Source: Bryobacterales bacterium (GTDB lineage Bacteria; Acidobacteriota; Terriglobia; Bryobacterales; Bryobacteraceae). From it: 45,472 nucleotides of DNA. The DNA is taken from positions 1 through 45,472 of the forward strand of contig JAEUQF010000272.1 in assembly GCA_016789745.1 (NCBI GenBank), in the 5' to 3' direction. The position numbers and the translations under genes are program-made. Positions 26,174-34,279 of the stretch are shown here, piece after piece; positions within the stretch are counted from its first letter, which is position 1, and the number at the start of each line of letters is the position of its first letter. The notes beneath the pieces are model-generated. The model saw only the letters and a program-made list of their open reading frames with translations. It had not been told where the DNA came from and did no database searches.

Positions 26174-27988
26174 TTACCGCAGACTGACGTAGATGTATTG
26201 CCGCGATGAACTGTCGGTGCTCCTCGAACCGTAGGTTCGGACCTCAGCCCGCAGTTCCTTGCCCAGCGCGGATTCCAACCTCCCGGCGCTGGCCGAGATC
26301 GCTTTTACGACCTCCTGGCCCAATTTGTTCGCATCGTGAGACGGCGGTACGTGTACCACCAGGGCCAACTCGGTAACAGGAGCGTCTTCCGGCAGCCCCC
26401 AAACGGTCGGGCAGCGACCGGCAGGGCACGGCCTTCCATTCAAGATGGGCCGGCCTGTCACCGAATATGTCGCCTTCAGTTCAACCACAAGCGGCGAATC
26501 GGCCGCACGCTCTGCCGGAAGGTATCCGAAACACTGGACCGTTTTCGCGCGATCAAACTTAACGGGCACCAAGTAGGTCCTGCCGTCGGTGCGCTGACGG
26601 TCGTCCAACGCTTCGTCGGCCGCCGGCGCCAACTCCACCCGTGGCCCAGGCCCGTTCATAATCCGGCAGGGGCCCTGCACAGCCAGAGATGTCTTACTGA
26701 AGGCGTCCCAGGTGGAGGTGCGCCAAAAGTCCAACCGCCCCATCGCCGTGCCATTCTGGTAGAGTGGCGTCTCCAGCAGTTCGGAGAATTCCGGCCGGGT
26801 TGAGGCACGCAGCATCTGGCCCCACCACCTGGTAGTAACACCTTCGGAAAACGCCTGTTTCTGCGTATCCGCAATCGCGGCAACCCGTTGCGCATAGTAC
26901 TCCGACTCCGGTCCCGTTGCAAGCAGTTCACTATGCTTTAGCCAGCGATGAAGGCGGCCGAAAAACTTCGTCGCAATCTCGGCTCCCGGGCTGAACTTAG
27001 GGGCTTTCGGCTGTTTCCTGTAGTACGCATCATTGCGAACATACTCCATGTTTTCGTTCAGCACATAACGGCCCGTTCGCAGAACAGGAATCTGCTCGGT
27101 TGTAAGTGCGGCGTGCAGTGCATCCATAAAGTTGCGGGCGGCACTGGCCAGACGGCCTGGCTCCAACTGCCCTTCCTGCTCCAGGATCCGAGCCGCCTCC
27201 CAACGCCGCGCGTCAGGCAGCGCTAGCAGGGCGGGGTTCTTCTGCAATCCCACCATTGCCGCATCCGCGCGCGACGGAGACTCCAGGTACGCCCGAATCT
27301 CGCTGTCACTCTTGTACGGGAAAGTTGCGGCCTTCTGCAATTCTTCAGCGGCTTTATCGAGAGCGCCTGCCATGGCCAGAATTACGTTTCTTTCCACTTC
27401 CATCTGCGACCGGACTAGGTAAATCACCATCGGAACCGTCACCAGCATCCAGCCCGTGAGCAGGTACACCGCGATTTTCTGTACTAGCGCCTTCAGCGGA
27501 TGCATGGGATAGAGCCGCGGCACCAGCAGGATACTGCCCACCAGTCCGGCCACCGCCAACGGATCCAACGGCCAAGGCTCCCGCAGCCAACCCGGCGAAC
27601 CCGCACCCAGCTGTACTTTGGCCGCTCCCAAGCTCACCAGCACGGCGTTCAACAAGATCACAGCCAACACCCAATGTTTCGGAAACCTCGGACCGGACCG
27701 GCTGGCGGCGCGCCAGCCTATCAGAACCGCTAGCAGTAACGCCGGCCCGGCAAGCCACAGAGCCGAAAACGACAGACGAAAGAAGAACCGGCTCGCCTCG
27801 CTCAACGAAAGCACACCAAAGGTGCCCAGGATTCCAAACGCCGAAGCCGCCGAAATGGTCTCTGCTGGCAGCCCCCGCGATCCTAGCCAGGCAATCCCGC
27901 TAGGCCTTCCCAAGAGCCTGGGCACTGTGCGGGTACTCTGGGTGTGCACAACTTGCCGCAGTTCGTCCTTCTGAGAACTCAGTGCCAT
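26174..27988 (-). CDS. Multi-TM protein with large soluble C-terminal domain
   Basis: The 604-residue protein has about five TM helices within residues 40-225 (for example WLAGPALLLAVLIGW, WVLAVILLNAVLVSLG, VYLLTGWMLVTVPMVIYLV). A soluble domain of about 380 residues follows, ending with a Ser/Arg-rich segment. No enzyme motif is recognised. GGAGGAGA just before ATG 27,988 is a strong ribosome-binding site, and 176 non-coding bases separate it from the upstream small gene, so a promoter could lie there, but none is convincing. The soluble domain is probably outside or periplasmic (inference). It is likely the membrane base of the leftward module. Confidence 0.72.
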   Translation of the reverse strand: MALSSQKDELRQVVHTQSTRTVPRLLGRPSGIAWLGSRGLPAETISAASAFGILGTFGVLSLSEASRFFFRLSFSALWLAGPALLLAVLIGWRAASRSGPRFPKHWVLAVILLNAVLVSLGAAKVQLGAGSPGWLREPWPLDPLAVAGLVGSILLVPRLYPMHPLKALVQKIAVYLLTGWMLVTVPMVIYLVRSQMEVERNVILAMAGALDKAAEELQKAATFPYKSDSEIRAYLESPSRADAAMVGLQKNPALLALPDARRWEAARILEQEGQLEPGRLASAARNFMDALHAALTTEQIPVLRTGRYVLNENMEYVRNDAYYRKQPKAPKFSPGAEIATKFFGRLHRWLKHSELLATGPESEYYAQRVAAIADTQKQAFSEGVTTRWWGQMLRASTRPEFSELLETPLYQNGTAMGRLDFWRTSTWDAFSKTSLAVQGPCRIMNGPGPRVELAPAADEALDDRQRTDGRTYLVPVKFDRAKTVQCFGYLPAERAADSPLVVELKATYSVTGRPILNGRPCPAGRCPTVWGLPEDAPVTELALVVHVPPSHDANKLGQEVVKAISASAGRLESALGKELRAEVRTYGSRSTDSSSRQYIYVSLR

Positions 27989-28164
27989 TACGTCTCCTCC
28001 GACGAGTTACGAGGCTTCACAGCTTATCACCCCTCACGACCCCCGCGCTTTCGCCTTAAATCGACCCTAATGCCGGAACCGCCAAGGATCGGGTGGAGTC
28101 CTACCCCTTCACAATGCAAAAGCGTATTACTGGTGCCCTTGTGATCAAAATTGTTTGCATTTGT

Positions 28165-28737
28165 TCAGCGGACGCTTGCGGGCGACTCCACTGCTACCTC
28201 CGCCGTCACTCGTGCCACCTCCGTAGACCCAGACTTGACGGTGACGGTAAACGCAGTACTTTCCGCAACATGGCAAATCCAGTATGCCGGTCGCCGGTCG
28301 CAACCGTTGCTCGGCGCCAACTCCAACTCGGAAGCTTGCGGTCCGGCATAGTGAAGGGTAACCGTGCCCGGCCTTGCCAGCCGCGAGGGCCGCGCCAGCA
28401 AGGACGCAGTTTCCTGCTGTCGGCCAAACCGCCAGTGATAAGCGAGCGCGGTCACGACTAGAAAAGTCACCGCGGCGATGACCAACTTGATTGGGACCTT
28501 CACAATCGATGGGGACGGTTCAACAAGCAACACCACTGTCACGGATGGCCGCCCGGACACACGCAACTCATACCGGGTTGTCTCGCTGGGCGACACAAAC
28601 CAGCAACCCTGGGGCGGCAATTGCTGTCCTTTGCATTCCGGAATCAGTTCGACAACGTCACCGGCTGCGGCGGTTGAATCCCATCTCAGACAAGCGAACT
28701 CTCCTTTGCGGATCTGGTTCGGTTCAACCGTAAGCAT
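28165..28737 (-). CDS. Single-TM protein with two beta-sandwich domains
   Basis: From ATG 28,737 the protein has 190 residues. Residues 1-78 look like an Ig-like domain ([18 protein letters not shown], and [18 protein letters not shown]). A TM helix follows ([19 protein letters not shown]), then a second beta-rich domain (residues 110-190) of similar design ([20 protein letters not shown]). It is first in the leftward operon. Sequence before the start is the end of an IS21-family remnant on the other strand, so the gene's original promoter, or a longer N-terminus, may have been lost. The longer frame from 28,773 runs into that remnant. Two domains on opposite faces of the membrane suggest a receptor-like part. 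Confidence 0.65.
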   Translation of the reverse strand: MLTVEPNQIRKGEFACLRWDSTAAAGDVVELIPECKGQQLPPQGCWFVSPSETTRYELRVSGRPSVTVVLLVEPSPSIVKVPIKLVIAAVTFLVVTALAYHWRFGRQQETASLLARPSRLARPGTVTLHYAGPQASELELAPSNGCDRRPAYWICHVAESTAFTVTVKSGSTEVARVTAEVAVESPASVR

Positions 28738-28844
28738 GTCTGATTTTAATCCGCCGCGTTGCCCGCACCCCACCGGAGGCCTGTTCGGGTCCGGCGCTAC
28801 TCGCCACTGGCGGGGTCAGGAGCGGAGTTTCTGTTTCGGGTATC

Positions 28845-29205
28845 TCACAGCGGGTCGGGTGTGCGGCACTCATTCCCACGGCGAACTTGCCGTCTTCGGA
28901 GCGGACCATAGTGTCTCCGAATCCGTGGCTGTGCAAGGCATTGTTGGACCGGGTGACGGAAAAGGCACACATCATCGAAACGGGGACCCCGTCGTTCAGG
29001 TTCCACAGGACGATGGACGGAGGAAGAAGGCTTGAACGCCGGGCAGGGAGGCCGGCCTCGGCCGGGCTTTTGGCCAGCCCCGCCTCGTTCCGCTTGAACG
29101 GCGCCGGGCTGCCCAAATCCAACTGCGGCAAGGTGGGCCATACGAATAGCATTGGGTGGGCCAAATCAAACGCGCGAAGATGGCCCAAACCGGATGTCCG
29201 AACTC
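28845..29205 (+). mobile_element. istB: IS21-family remnant: 3' end of istB and element end
   Basis: On the plus strand the frame through 28,860-29,000 reads [18 protein letters not shown], then [19 protein letters not shown] and PSFRFHRTM, which matches the C-terminus of IstB ATPases (the LTTNLP segment, then ALLDR-T---HI-E-----YR-R). The upstream ATPase part and istA are absent. After the coding end come several TGGGCCA/TGGCCCA repeats (about 29,129-29,190), typical of subterminal repeats of IS21 elements. The left edge is blurred by frameshifts near 28,845. The element is dead and lies directly upstream of the leftward operon. Family match is from memory and moderately sure. Confidence 0.65.
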
Positions 29206-29257
29206 ACGCGACCCCAGGTTCGTAAAGCCCCACCTCTCCCCGCCCTAATTGAACCGT

Positions 29258-29718
29258 TTATTCTATCGGACACCTGCCGCAACGGGGCGAGCAATAGCCG
29301 TGGGCGACTCTCGAACGCGACGCCCCGTTCTGGCTCGCGCTCTCTCCGGAGAGATCTCTTCCGCGATCTCGCTGCATCGCATTGAGTAGCGCCAGAGCGT
29401 GACCACGACCCTGAGCAGTCGCGGCTCTTAGCCAACGCTTGGCAAGGTAGCCGCTCTTGATGACGCCGACTTCCGCCAGATGCAACATGCCGAGTCCCAG
29501 TTGTCCACGGGAATCCCGCAGCTCCGCGGCCTTACGGAAAAGGCGGGCCGCTTCGCGCGCATCACGTTCCTATGGCCGCCAAAGACCAATCGGACCGCCA
29601 TCAGGATCTCCGCGTCGGCGGCCTTTTGCGTCGCCCTTGGTGGGAACTTGGGACCAGCGGCCCCCTCCGAGTTCTCTTCCGGCCCTTGCCGCAAGTCGGC
29701 CCAGCCATCTATCTTCAT
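29258..29718 (-). pseudogene. Sel1-like repeat protein, frameshifted
   Basis: A strong AAGGAG lies eight bases before ATG 29,718. The first frame reads MKIDGWADLR to about residue 50 (ADAEILMAVRLVFGGH). Near 29,575 the coding sense passes into another frame reading REAARLFRKAAELRDSRGQL, then GLGMLHLAEVGVIKSGYLAKRWLRAA, a Sel1/TPR-like helical pair. Joined, it would be about 150 residues. A single indel breaks it. Whether this is decay or an assembly error cannot be told here. Confidence 0.5.
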
Positions 29719-29797
29719 GTCGTTCGCTCCTTGAGTCGTCTGTGTGCCGGCGCGCGTGGCGCCAGAAAGGAGAGCGGCTCGCCCGGGGGGATTTGGC

Positions 29798-30466
29798 TCA
29801 GGGCGTTCCGTTCGGAGTTTGGACCCGTCCCGCCAATCCACGCCAGAACAAGACTGACGACCTTCCTCCACGCGCGCACGCCGGTTCCGCCAAAAGGGCT
29901 TGCGAGCAGCCTGCGCCTTGAGCGGCATCGAGGGTCGCCACCAGCGAGTCGCCGAACAGGCAGGCACCCACGGCGGAAGCCACGCACCGCTTGCCCATTC
30001 CGGAGTGCCCGGCGTATACAAAGATGCCAAGCGGCGCGCGGCGCGCCTGCGGCTGCGTGCCTTGGCGGACCCGTATCCCGCGGCGGATGTGCTCCATGGT
30101 GCGGTCGACCGTGCTGTCCTGCCCGCGGACATAGTCCTTGATGTCGCGCGGCGCGGTAGAAATCCTGGTCGCTTACCAGCCGGACGAGTTGCGGGGTACA
30201 ATGAGCCGCGCCCGGAAGCGCCTGGCCGGACAGTCTTGCCACGAGTCCGAACCAGGCCCGGCCCGGCGAACTGGCCATCCCACGGGAGGTGAGCGAGGGT
30301 TCATACTCCAGCAGCCAGATCGTGATAGCCGTGGCGCCGCTTGCCGCCGTGACCATCGCATCGAGGGTGAGAAACGCGCGAGAATGCTCAGCGCGAAATA
30401 GGCACCCAGGACCTCCAGCGCCAGACGCGCCAGGGGGCTATCGAGCCATGTGCGTGTTGCCGTCAT
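29798..30466 (-). pseudogene. AAA+ ATPase fragment with N-terminal TM segment, frameshifted
   Basis: ATG 30,466 opens MTATRTWLDSPLARLALEVL with a hydrophobic helix (LGAYFALSILARF). Near 30,360 the sense moves to a second frame (VTAASGATAITIWLLEYEPS), and near 30,155 to a third. The third frame gives IKDYVRGQDSTVDRTMEHIRR, then APLGIFVYAGHSGMGKR, like the Clp/AAA+ segment GQD--- then G-F---GP-G-GK. In the P-loop the usual Thr after Lys is Arg. The sequence ends about 45 residues later, long before Walker B, so the gene is also truncated. It follows the 32-residue peptide gene by four bases. Confidence 0.5.
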
Positions 30467-30470
30467 GTGG

Positions 30471-30569
30471 TTATCTCCCGTGAAGCATCAGCAGGCCGGT
30501 CGCGAATAGTATCAACGCCAGGCGGAATGCCGGCCTCTCCCGCCAGAGCTTCTCAAACTGCGTCCACAT
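30471..30569 (-). CDS. 32-residue single-TM peptide
   Basis: GGAGGTAAGG directly precedes ATG 30,569, an unusually strong ribosome-binding site. The peptide is MWTQFEKLWRERP followed by one hydrophobic helix (AFRLALILFATGLLMLH). It is read in one clean frame, starts two bases after the stop of the gene before it (TAAGGATG) and ends four bases before the AAA+ fragment's ATG, so it belonged to that operon. Small TM peptides of this kind may help membrane complexes assemble; the specific role is unknown. Confidence 0.5.
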   Translation of the reverse strand: MWTQFEKLWRERPAFRLALILFATGLLMLHGR

Positions 30570-30571
30570 CC

Positions 30572-31043
30572 TTACCTCCCCACCAGAGGCACAACCTGGG
30601 TCGAGCCATCGCGCATCGTGCGGTTGAACCATGTGCCGCCGCTGGTCCGGATACCCACTGTCACGCGGTTGCGGTGCGATCCGTCCTCGACGGCGATCAC
30701 CTCGACCGTGGGCGATTGCCCCTCGATAACGGGCACCTGGAACCGGGAATGGGCAATCCCATTCGCACCGCCCGCTGCGCCTGTCTCGCAAGCCCTTCGT
30801 TGACGTCCGCGGCGGAGAGCGTCACGTTAGCTGCCCCACCGGGGGGCCCGCTTGTCTCTCCGCTTGGTGTCGCCAGATGACAGGTGCCGAAGGCCAGCGC
30901 CACCGACAGCGCTGCCTTGGCAAGCAGGGAGCCTCCAACCGGGCGTTAAGCGAAGCGGCAGACGCCGCGGTCCGAGGTGCGGCCGCCTGGCTGCGAGCCG
31001 TTCCCTGGGACTGCGCGTCGATTCTTGTCGGATTCAGTTTCAT
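30572..31043 (-). pseudogene. Exported or membrane-anchored protein, two frameshifts
   Basis: AAGGAG precedes ATG 31,043. Three frames read in turn give one protein: MKLNPTRIDAQSQGTARSQ in the first; a hydrophobic segment GSLLAKAALSVALAFGTCHL and AANVTLSAADVNEGLARQ in the second (from about 30,940); FQVPVIEGQSPTVEVIAVED and VTVGIRTSGGTWFNRTM in the third (from about 30,740). The result would be about 155 residues with a TM or lipoprotein-like segment and a beta-rich outer domain. No family is recognised. The clean protein-like sense on both sides of each break is notable. Confidence 0.45.
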
Positions 31044-31074
31044 CGGTGTCTCCTTAGTCCATCTGTAGCGACTG

Positions 31075-31657
31075 CTACGACCGCGGCATGTGAGCGAAAA
31101 ACTGCGGAGGTATCGGACCTCGCCGTCGGTCTCGGGAAGAGCCCACTCGAGCTTCATCACTCCTCGGCCGATCCGGCAGTAGAAATCGATCTGGAAGGGA
31201 AGCCAGGCGGCCGTCTGGACTCGTGGGGCAGGAAGGCTCCGAGCCGGTTGGCTCGCCGCCAGCCGTCATAGATGGTCTCTCCGTTGAGGAGGAATCGCGC
31301 TCCGTCTCGATGACAGAGCTGGAACGTCACGACTCCGGGACCCGGAACGTGTAGGTAGCCCCGCCATCTGGCGGCAAAACGTGGGCCTATCGCTCCGCGC
31401 GCCCCGAAGGGGCCACTTCGGCCCCATTCAAACTGAAGCTGCGGATCAAGGTTGGTGACCTCGGCGGGCCGGTCCGGCATTTGCGGGACCCGTTCGCCAT
31501 CGTCGAGATTGAAGTACGAGCCTTCCAGTCCGTACTCCAATTGCACTCGTGCGGCCGGAGCCCTTCCACGGCCATCCTCCCCGCGAAGGGCCGTAGCGAG
31601 CGATGTCCCGCCTGAAATCAGAAACGCTCGCCGTGAAGTGATGAGTCTGGGCGCCAT
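31075..31657 (-). pseudogene. Tat-exported PA14-like domain protein, frameshifted
   Basis: ATG 31,657 has GAGAGGAG upstream and starts a Tat-type signal (LITSRRAFLISGGTSLATAL). Next comes a PA14-like domain: GLEGSYFNLDDGE, FAARWRGYLHVPGPGVVTFQ, DGARFLLNGETIYDGW. Near 31,190 the sense passes into another frame (FQIDFYCRIGRGVMKLEW). A second one-base break at a T run near 31,105 would restore the ending FFAHMPRS and the stop at 31,075. PA14 domains commonly bind carbohydrate outside the cell. The export route and domain are seen in sequence; the sugar role is inferred. Confidence 0.55.
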
Positions 31658-31691
31658 GGTTCTCCTCTCTTCTGCGTTGGTGTTCGACGCG

Positions 31692-32423
31692 TCATGCAAC
31701 ACGCGGCCCCCTCTGAACCCCCTCCGCTGCGGCCTGATAAGTCTCGGCCAGATTCGTCACGTCCTTGCCGAGAAAGATGTTCGCCGCGATCTCGGGATTG
31801 TTGCGGGCCAGAAGGCGGTGGCTGCAGCAGCCGATCACCGCCAGCGTGTAAATGCGGCAGTGCGGTTGTGCCATCCGGGCTGCATTCGCCACCGCCAGAG
31901 CCAGGTCGCCGTCGCCCGTCCCGATCACCACGGCGTCGTAAGGCTCTGCCGCCAGACGAAGACCAGCGAGGCAGCACATTTCGTGGTCGGCGTTTGCCTT
32001 CAGCGTCGGGCCACTCACGGTTTGAACCACGTGGCGCTGCATCGCATGCACCTTCCAGCCGGCCGACTTCAAACTCAGCACCCGCCGGGCATCGGACGCT
32101 CCCACCGTGGTCACCGCCCAGGCCTCCACTCCACGTGACTCCCGCGCAATCCGCTGCAGCAACCAGTCGTAGCGGAGCTCCGCTCCGCATTCCTTGGCGG
32201 AAATCCGGAGGTTGTCGTCGTCGGCAATGCACAGCACCTTCGCTCCCCGAAGTCCGCGCAATGGCGTTCGGTCGAGCAATTTCGGTGTCGAGCGGCGTTT
32301 TTGTTCGAGTGTGCCCGGCCGTACGTCGGGCGCGGCAAAGGCGGATTGCCTCTTTCGTCTTGTCGCGAGCGTAGCGGCAATAGCCGCGGCCACTCCAAGT
32401 ACACAGCAGGTGGTCAGAAACAT
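31692..32423 (-). CDS. Membrane-anchored NYN (PIN-like) domain protein
   Basis: ATG 32,423 has AAGGAG seven bases upstream; a longer in-frame start at 32,516 lacks one. The 243-residue protein begins with one TM helix (CCVLGVAAAIAATLA). It continues as an NYN/LabA-like PIN domain: VLCIADDDNL in place of the first acidic strand, an Asp/Glu segment (ADHEMCCLAGLRLA), and YDAVVIGTGDGDLALAV, the acidic G-D-D motif. PIN-like NYN domains are usually RNases with these acidic residues at the active site, so activity is plausible. It is the only intact gene among broken neighbours in this region, which may mean selection or chance. Confidence 0.65.
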   Translation of the reverse strand: MFLTTCCVLGVAAAIAATLATRRKRQSAFAAPDVRPGTLEQKRRSTPKLLDRTPLRGLRGAKVLCIADDDNLRISAKECGAELRYDWLLQRIARESRGVEAWAVTTVGASDARRVLSLKSAGWKVHAMQRHVVQTVSGPTLKANADHEMCCLAGLRLAAEPYDAVVIGTGDGDLALAVANAARMAQPHCRIYTLAVIGCCSHRLLARNNPEIAANIFLGKDVTNLAETYQAAAEGVQRGPRVA

Positions 32424-32610
32424 GAGAAACTCCTTGTTCGTGATACTGGCTTCCGGCGGCCAGGGATTTTCCCCGGCCTCGACAGCAATAGCGTGGTAAA
32501 GCAGGAAATGGCTCAACGGCGCGAAAGTCAGTCGCTAGCGGCGGATCCAGCGGCCGTTGGGCGGCTTGGCGCTCGCGGGCCAGGACTCCGGTCCAGAACT
32601 GCCGCGGACG

Positions 32611-33832
32611 CTAACTTCGCGCTCGCACGCGACGCGACATTAGCCAATAGGCTATGGCGAGGCTGACCGCCAGATGCAGCAACTGGACAATCACGCCGCC
32701 GGCCGTCCGGGCCCAGTCCTCCGCCCTTGTGGCGTTCATTGCGCGGTTGATCCAAAATCCCGAGATCAGTGTGCGCGCCAGCGTGCCGGCCGGGCTCTGG
32801 CAGATTTGGAACTATGGCTCCGGACAGCACAATTTGTGGAATGAGCGCGATAGGGACCAGCGTGCTGGCCTGATCCGTGGATTTGGCGAACGCGGAAATC
32901 GCCAAGCCTAGCGCGGTGCACGCCGCCGGCGGCCAGGGTCATGAGCCTGGGTTGAAAGTGCCGACCCCCTGGGATGCCCGCGCAGTACTCGGTCAGAAAG
33001 AACAGCATCGCGGACTGCGCCACGGCAAGCAGGCCCGAGATTAAGAACTTCGCCAGCAGATAGCCGGCCGGGGCCAGATTGACATCGCGTTCTCTCCGAT
33101 ACAACGCCGCCTCTTTCACGATTTCCCTCGATGCGTTGTTACAGCCGAACCAGAAGGACGAAATCCCTAAAAGAACAATAGAGCGTTCTGGCTTGCCGGC
33201 ACATTCACCGAGTCACGGAACACGAGCGAAAGCAGCCCTCCCACCAGCGCGCTCCGTCCGGCCGCCAGCAGTGCCGTCCGCGAGTCGGCAATGACGAGCC
33301 GGGCGCACCGCCGGGCCACAATGCCGCACTGGCGCCGGACCTCCGGCCAGTTCGCGTTTGCCGGCCGGGGGACCGCCTTCGCAGGCGGGAGTAGTTGGAG
33401 GTCATCGGCAGGCCGCCGCTGCTTCCAGTCCTCGCTCGACCTTTCCGCCAGCTTGCGATAGATATCGCTGAGCCGCTTGACACCGAATTACTCGGCGGCT
33501 TCGGCGCGGGGACCACAGAAAGCAAGCACGCCCGGGCGTGCCAGCACGACGACTTTGTCGCAGAATTCCTCCACATTCGCCAGCGTATGGGTGACGCACA
33601 CGATCGTCATCCGCTCGCCGGCAAGGCGGCGGAACAGTCGCATCATCTCCCAATCCGTGGCTTCGTCCAGCCCGCTCGTCACCTCGTCCTCGCGACACGC
33701 CCGAGTCGGGAATCGGGAGGTCGGCGTCGGCCCCTCGGCCCACGACGCAGGAGAAGTTTGGAAAACGAGCGAGGCTTACTCGCTCCCCCGCGTAGGGGAG
33801 CAGGAGAGCAGGAGAGCAGGATACTGATTCAC
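32611..33832 (-). pseudogene. FHA-ABC transporter (ABCG-like), internally deleted and frameshifted
   Basis: GTG 33,832 opens an FHA-type domain (FPNFSCVVGRGADADLPIPD then SGVSR). Right after, the sequence jumps to the end of an ABC ATPase: VTSGLDEATD (D-loop) and TIVCVTHTLANVEEFCDK (H-loop). The P-loop and signature motif are missing, so several hundred bases are deleted. A permease follows in changing frames: RLSDIYRKLAERSSEDWKQR, SALVGGLLSLVFRD, YLLAKFLISGLLAVAQSAML, ISAFAKSTDQASTLVPIAL, RTLISGFWINRAMNAT and LAVSLAIAYWLMSRRV, with the stop at 32,611. At least four single-base breaks are seen. It cannot work as read. Confidence 0.6.
33799..33821. repeat. 8-bp tandem repeat (AGCAGGAG, nearly three units)
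   Basis: Two full units and most of a third lie in the first codons of the FHA-ABC reading frame (minus strand CTCCTGCT). An 8-bp unit is not a multiple of three, so gain or loss of a unit would shift the frame at the gene start. As read, the GTG 33,832 frame hits a stop near 33,778, and the FHA sense lies in another frame. Confidence 0.6.
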
Positions 33833-33915
33833 TGGATGAACCTCGGTCTTGCGATTGGGAAAAGTCAAAGAAATTAGCTTCGTGAAAGGCAAACGGCCCG
33901 AACGCTGGCGTGAGT

Positions 33916-34260
33916 CTACTCGATCGGGATCTCCCAGGACCGGATGTGAATTTCGCCCCGAAGAGTGACCATCTGGGCGACTCGCCCGCCGCCGGCCCGC
34001 AGGTCGTCTTCCATGGGAAGATATGCTCGCTTGCCACTCCTTCGATCTCTTGCAGCGTCGCGCCGGACGAGTCCACGCGGCGAACTGATCGGCGTAGCCC
34101 GAGAACCGCGCCTGGCACCTCAACCTCCACCGCGAGAAGATCGCCTTGCCGGTTCAGAGGCCATACCGCCAGCGGACGACTCAAGTTCCCTTTGCCCTGG
34201 GGGGCCGACGGCGTCGGTCCGTCCTCCAGTAATGTGGGATCGCACGCGACCGGTAAAGAA
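33916..34260 (-). pseudogene. Unidentified gene remnant, 3' end only
   Basis: The minus-strand sense reads RPLAVWPLNRQGDLLAVEVE, LGLRRSVRRVDSSGATLQEI and EGVASE. Near 34,015 it shifts to another frame ending in RAGGGRVAQMVTLRGEIHIR and SWEIPIE with the stop at 33,916. The 5' part is cut off where rightward kinase sequence begins, near 34,270. No family is recognised. It lay just upstream of the FHA-ABC gene and may have been in its operon. Confidence 0.3.
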
Positions 34261-34279
34261 CCGCGGCGAACAACGAACG

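Noticed and set aside
27989..28164. A promoter in the 176-base gap before the multi-TM gene
   Set aside because: No pair of -35 and -10 elements with sensible spacing was convincing.
28724..29188. A 154-residue leftward frame before the first leftward gene
   Set aside because: It is antisense to the istB remnant and its repeat-rich end; the plus-strand frame matches IstB, so the leftward frame is incidental.
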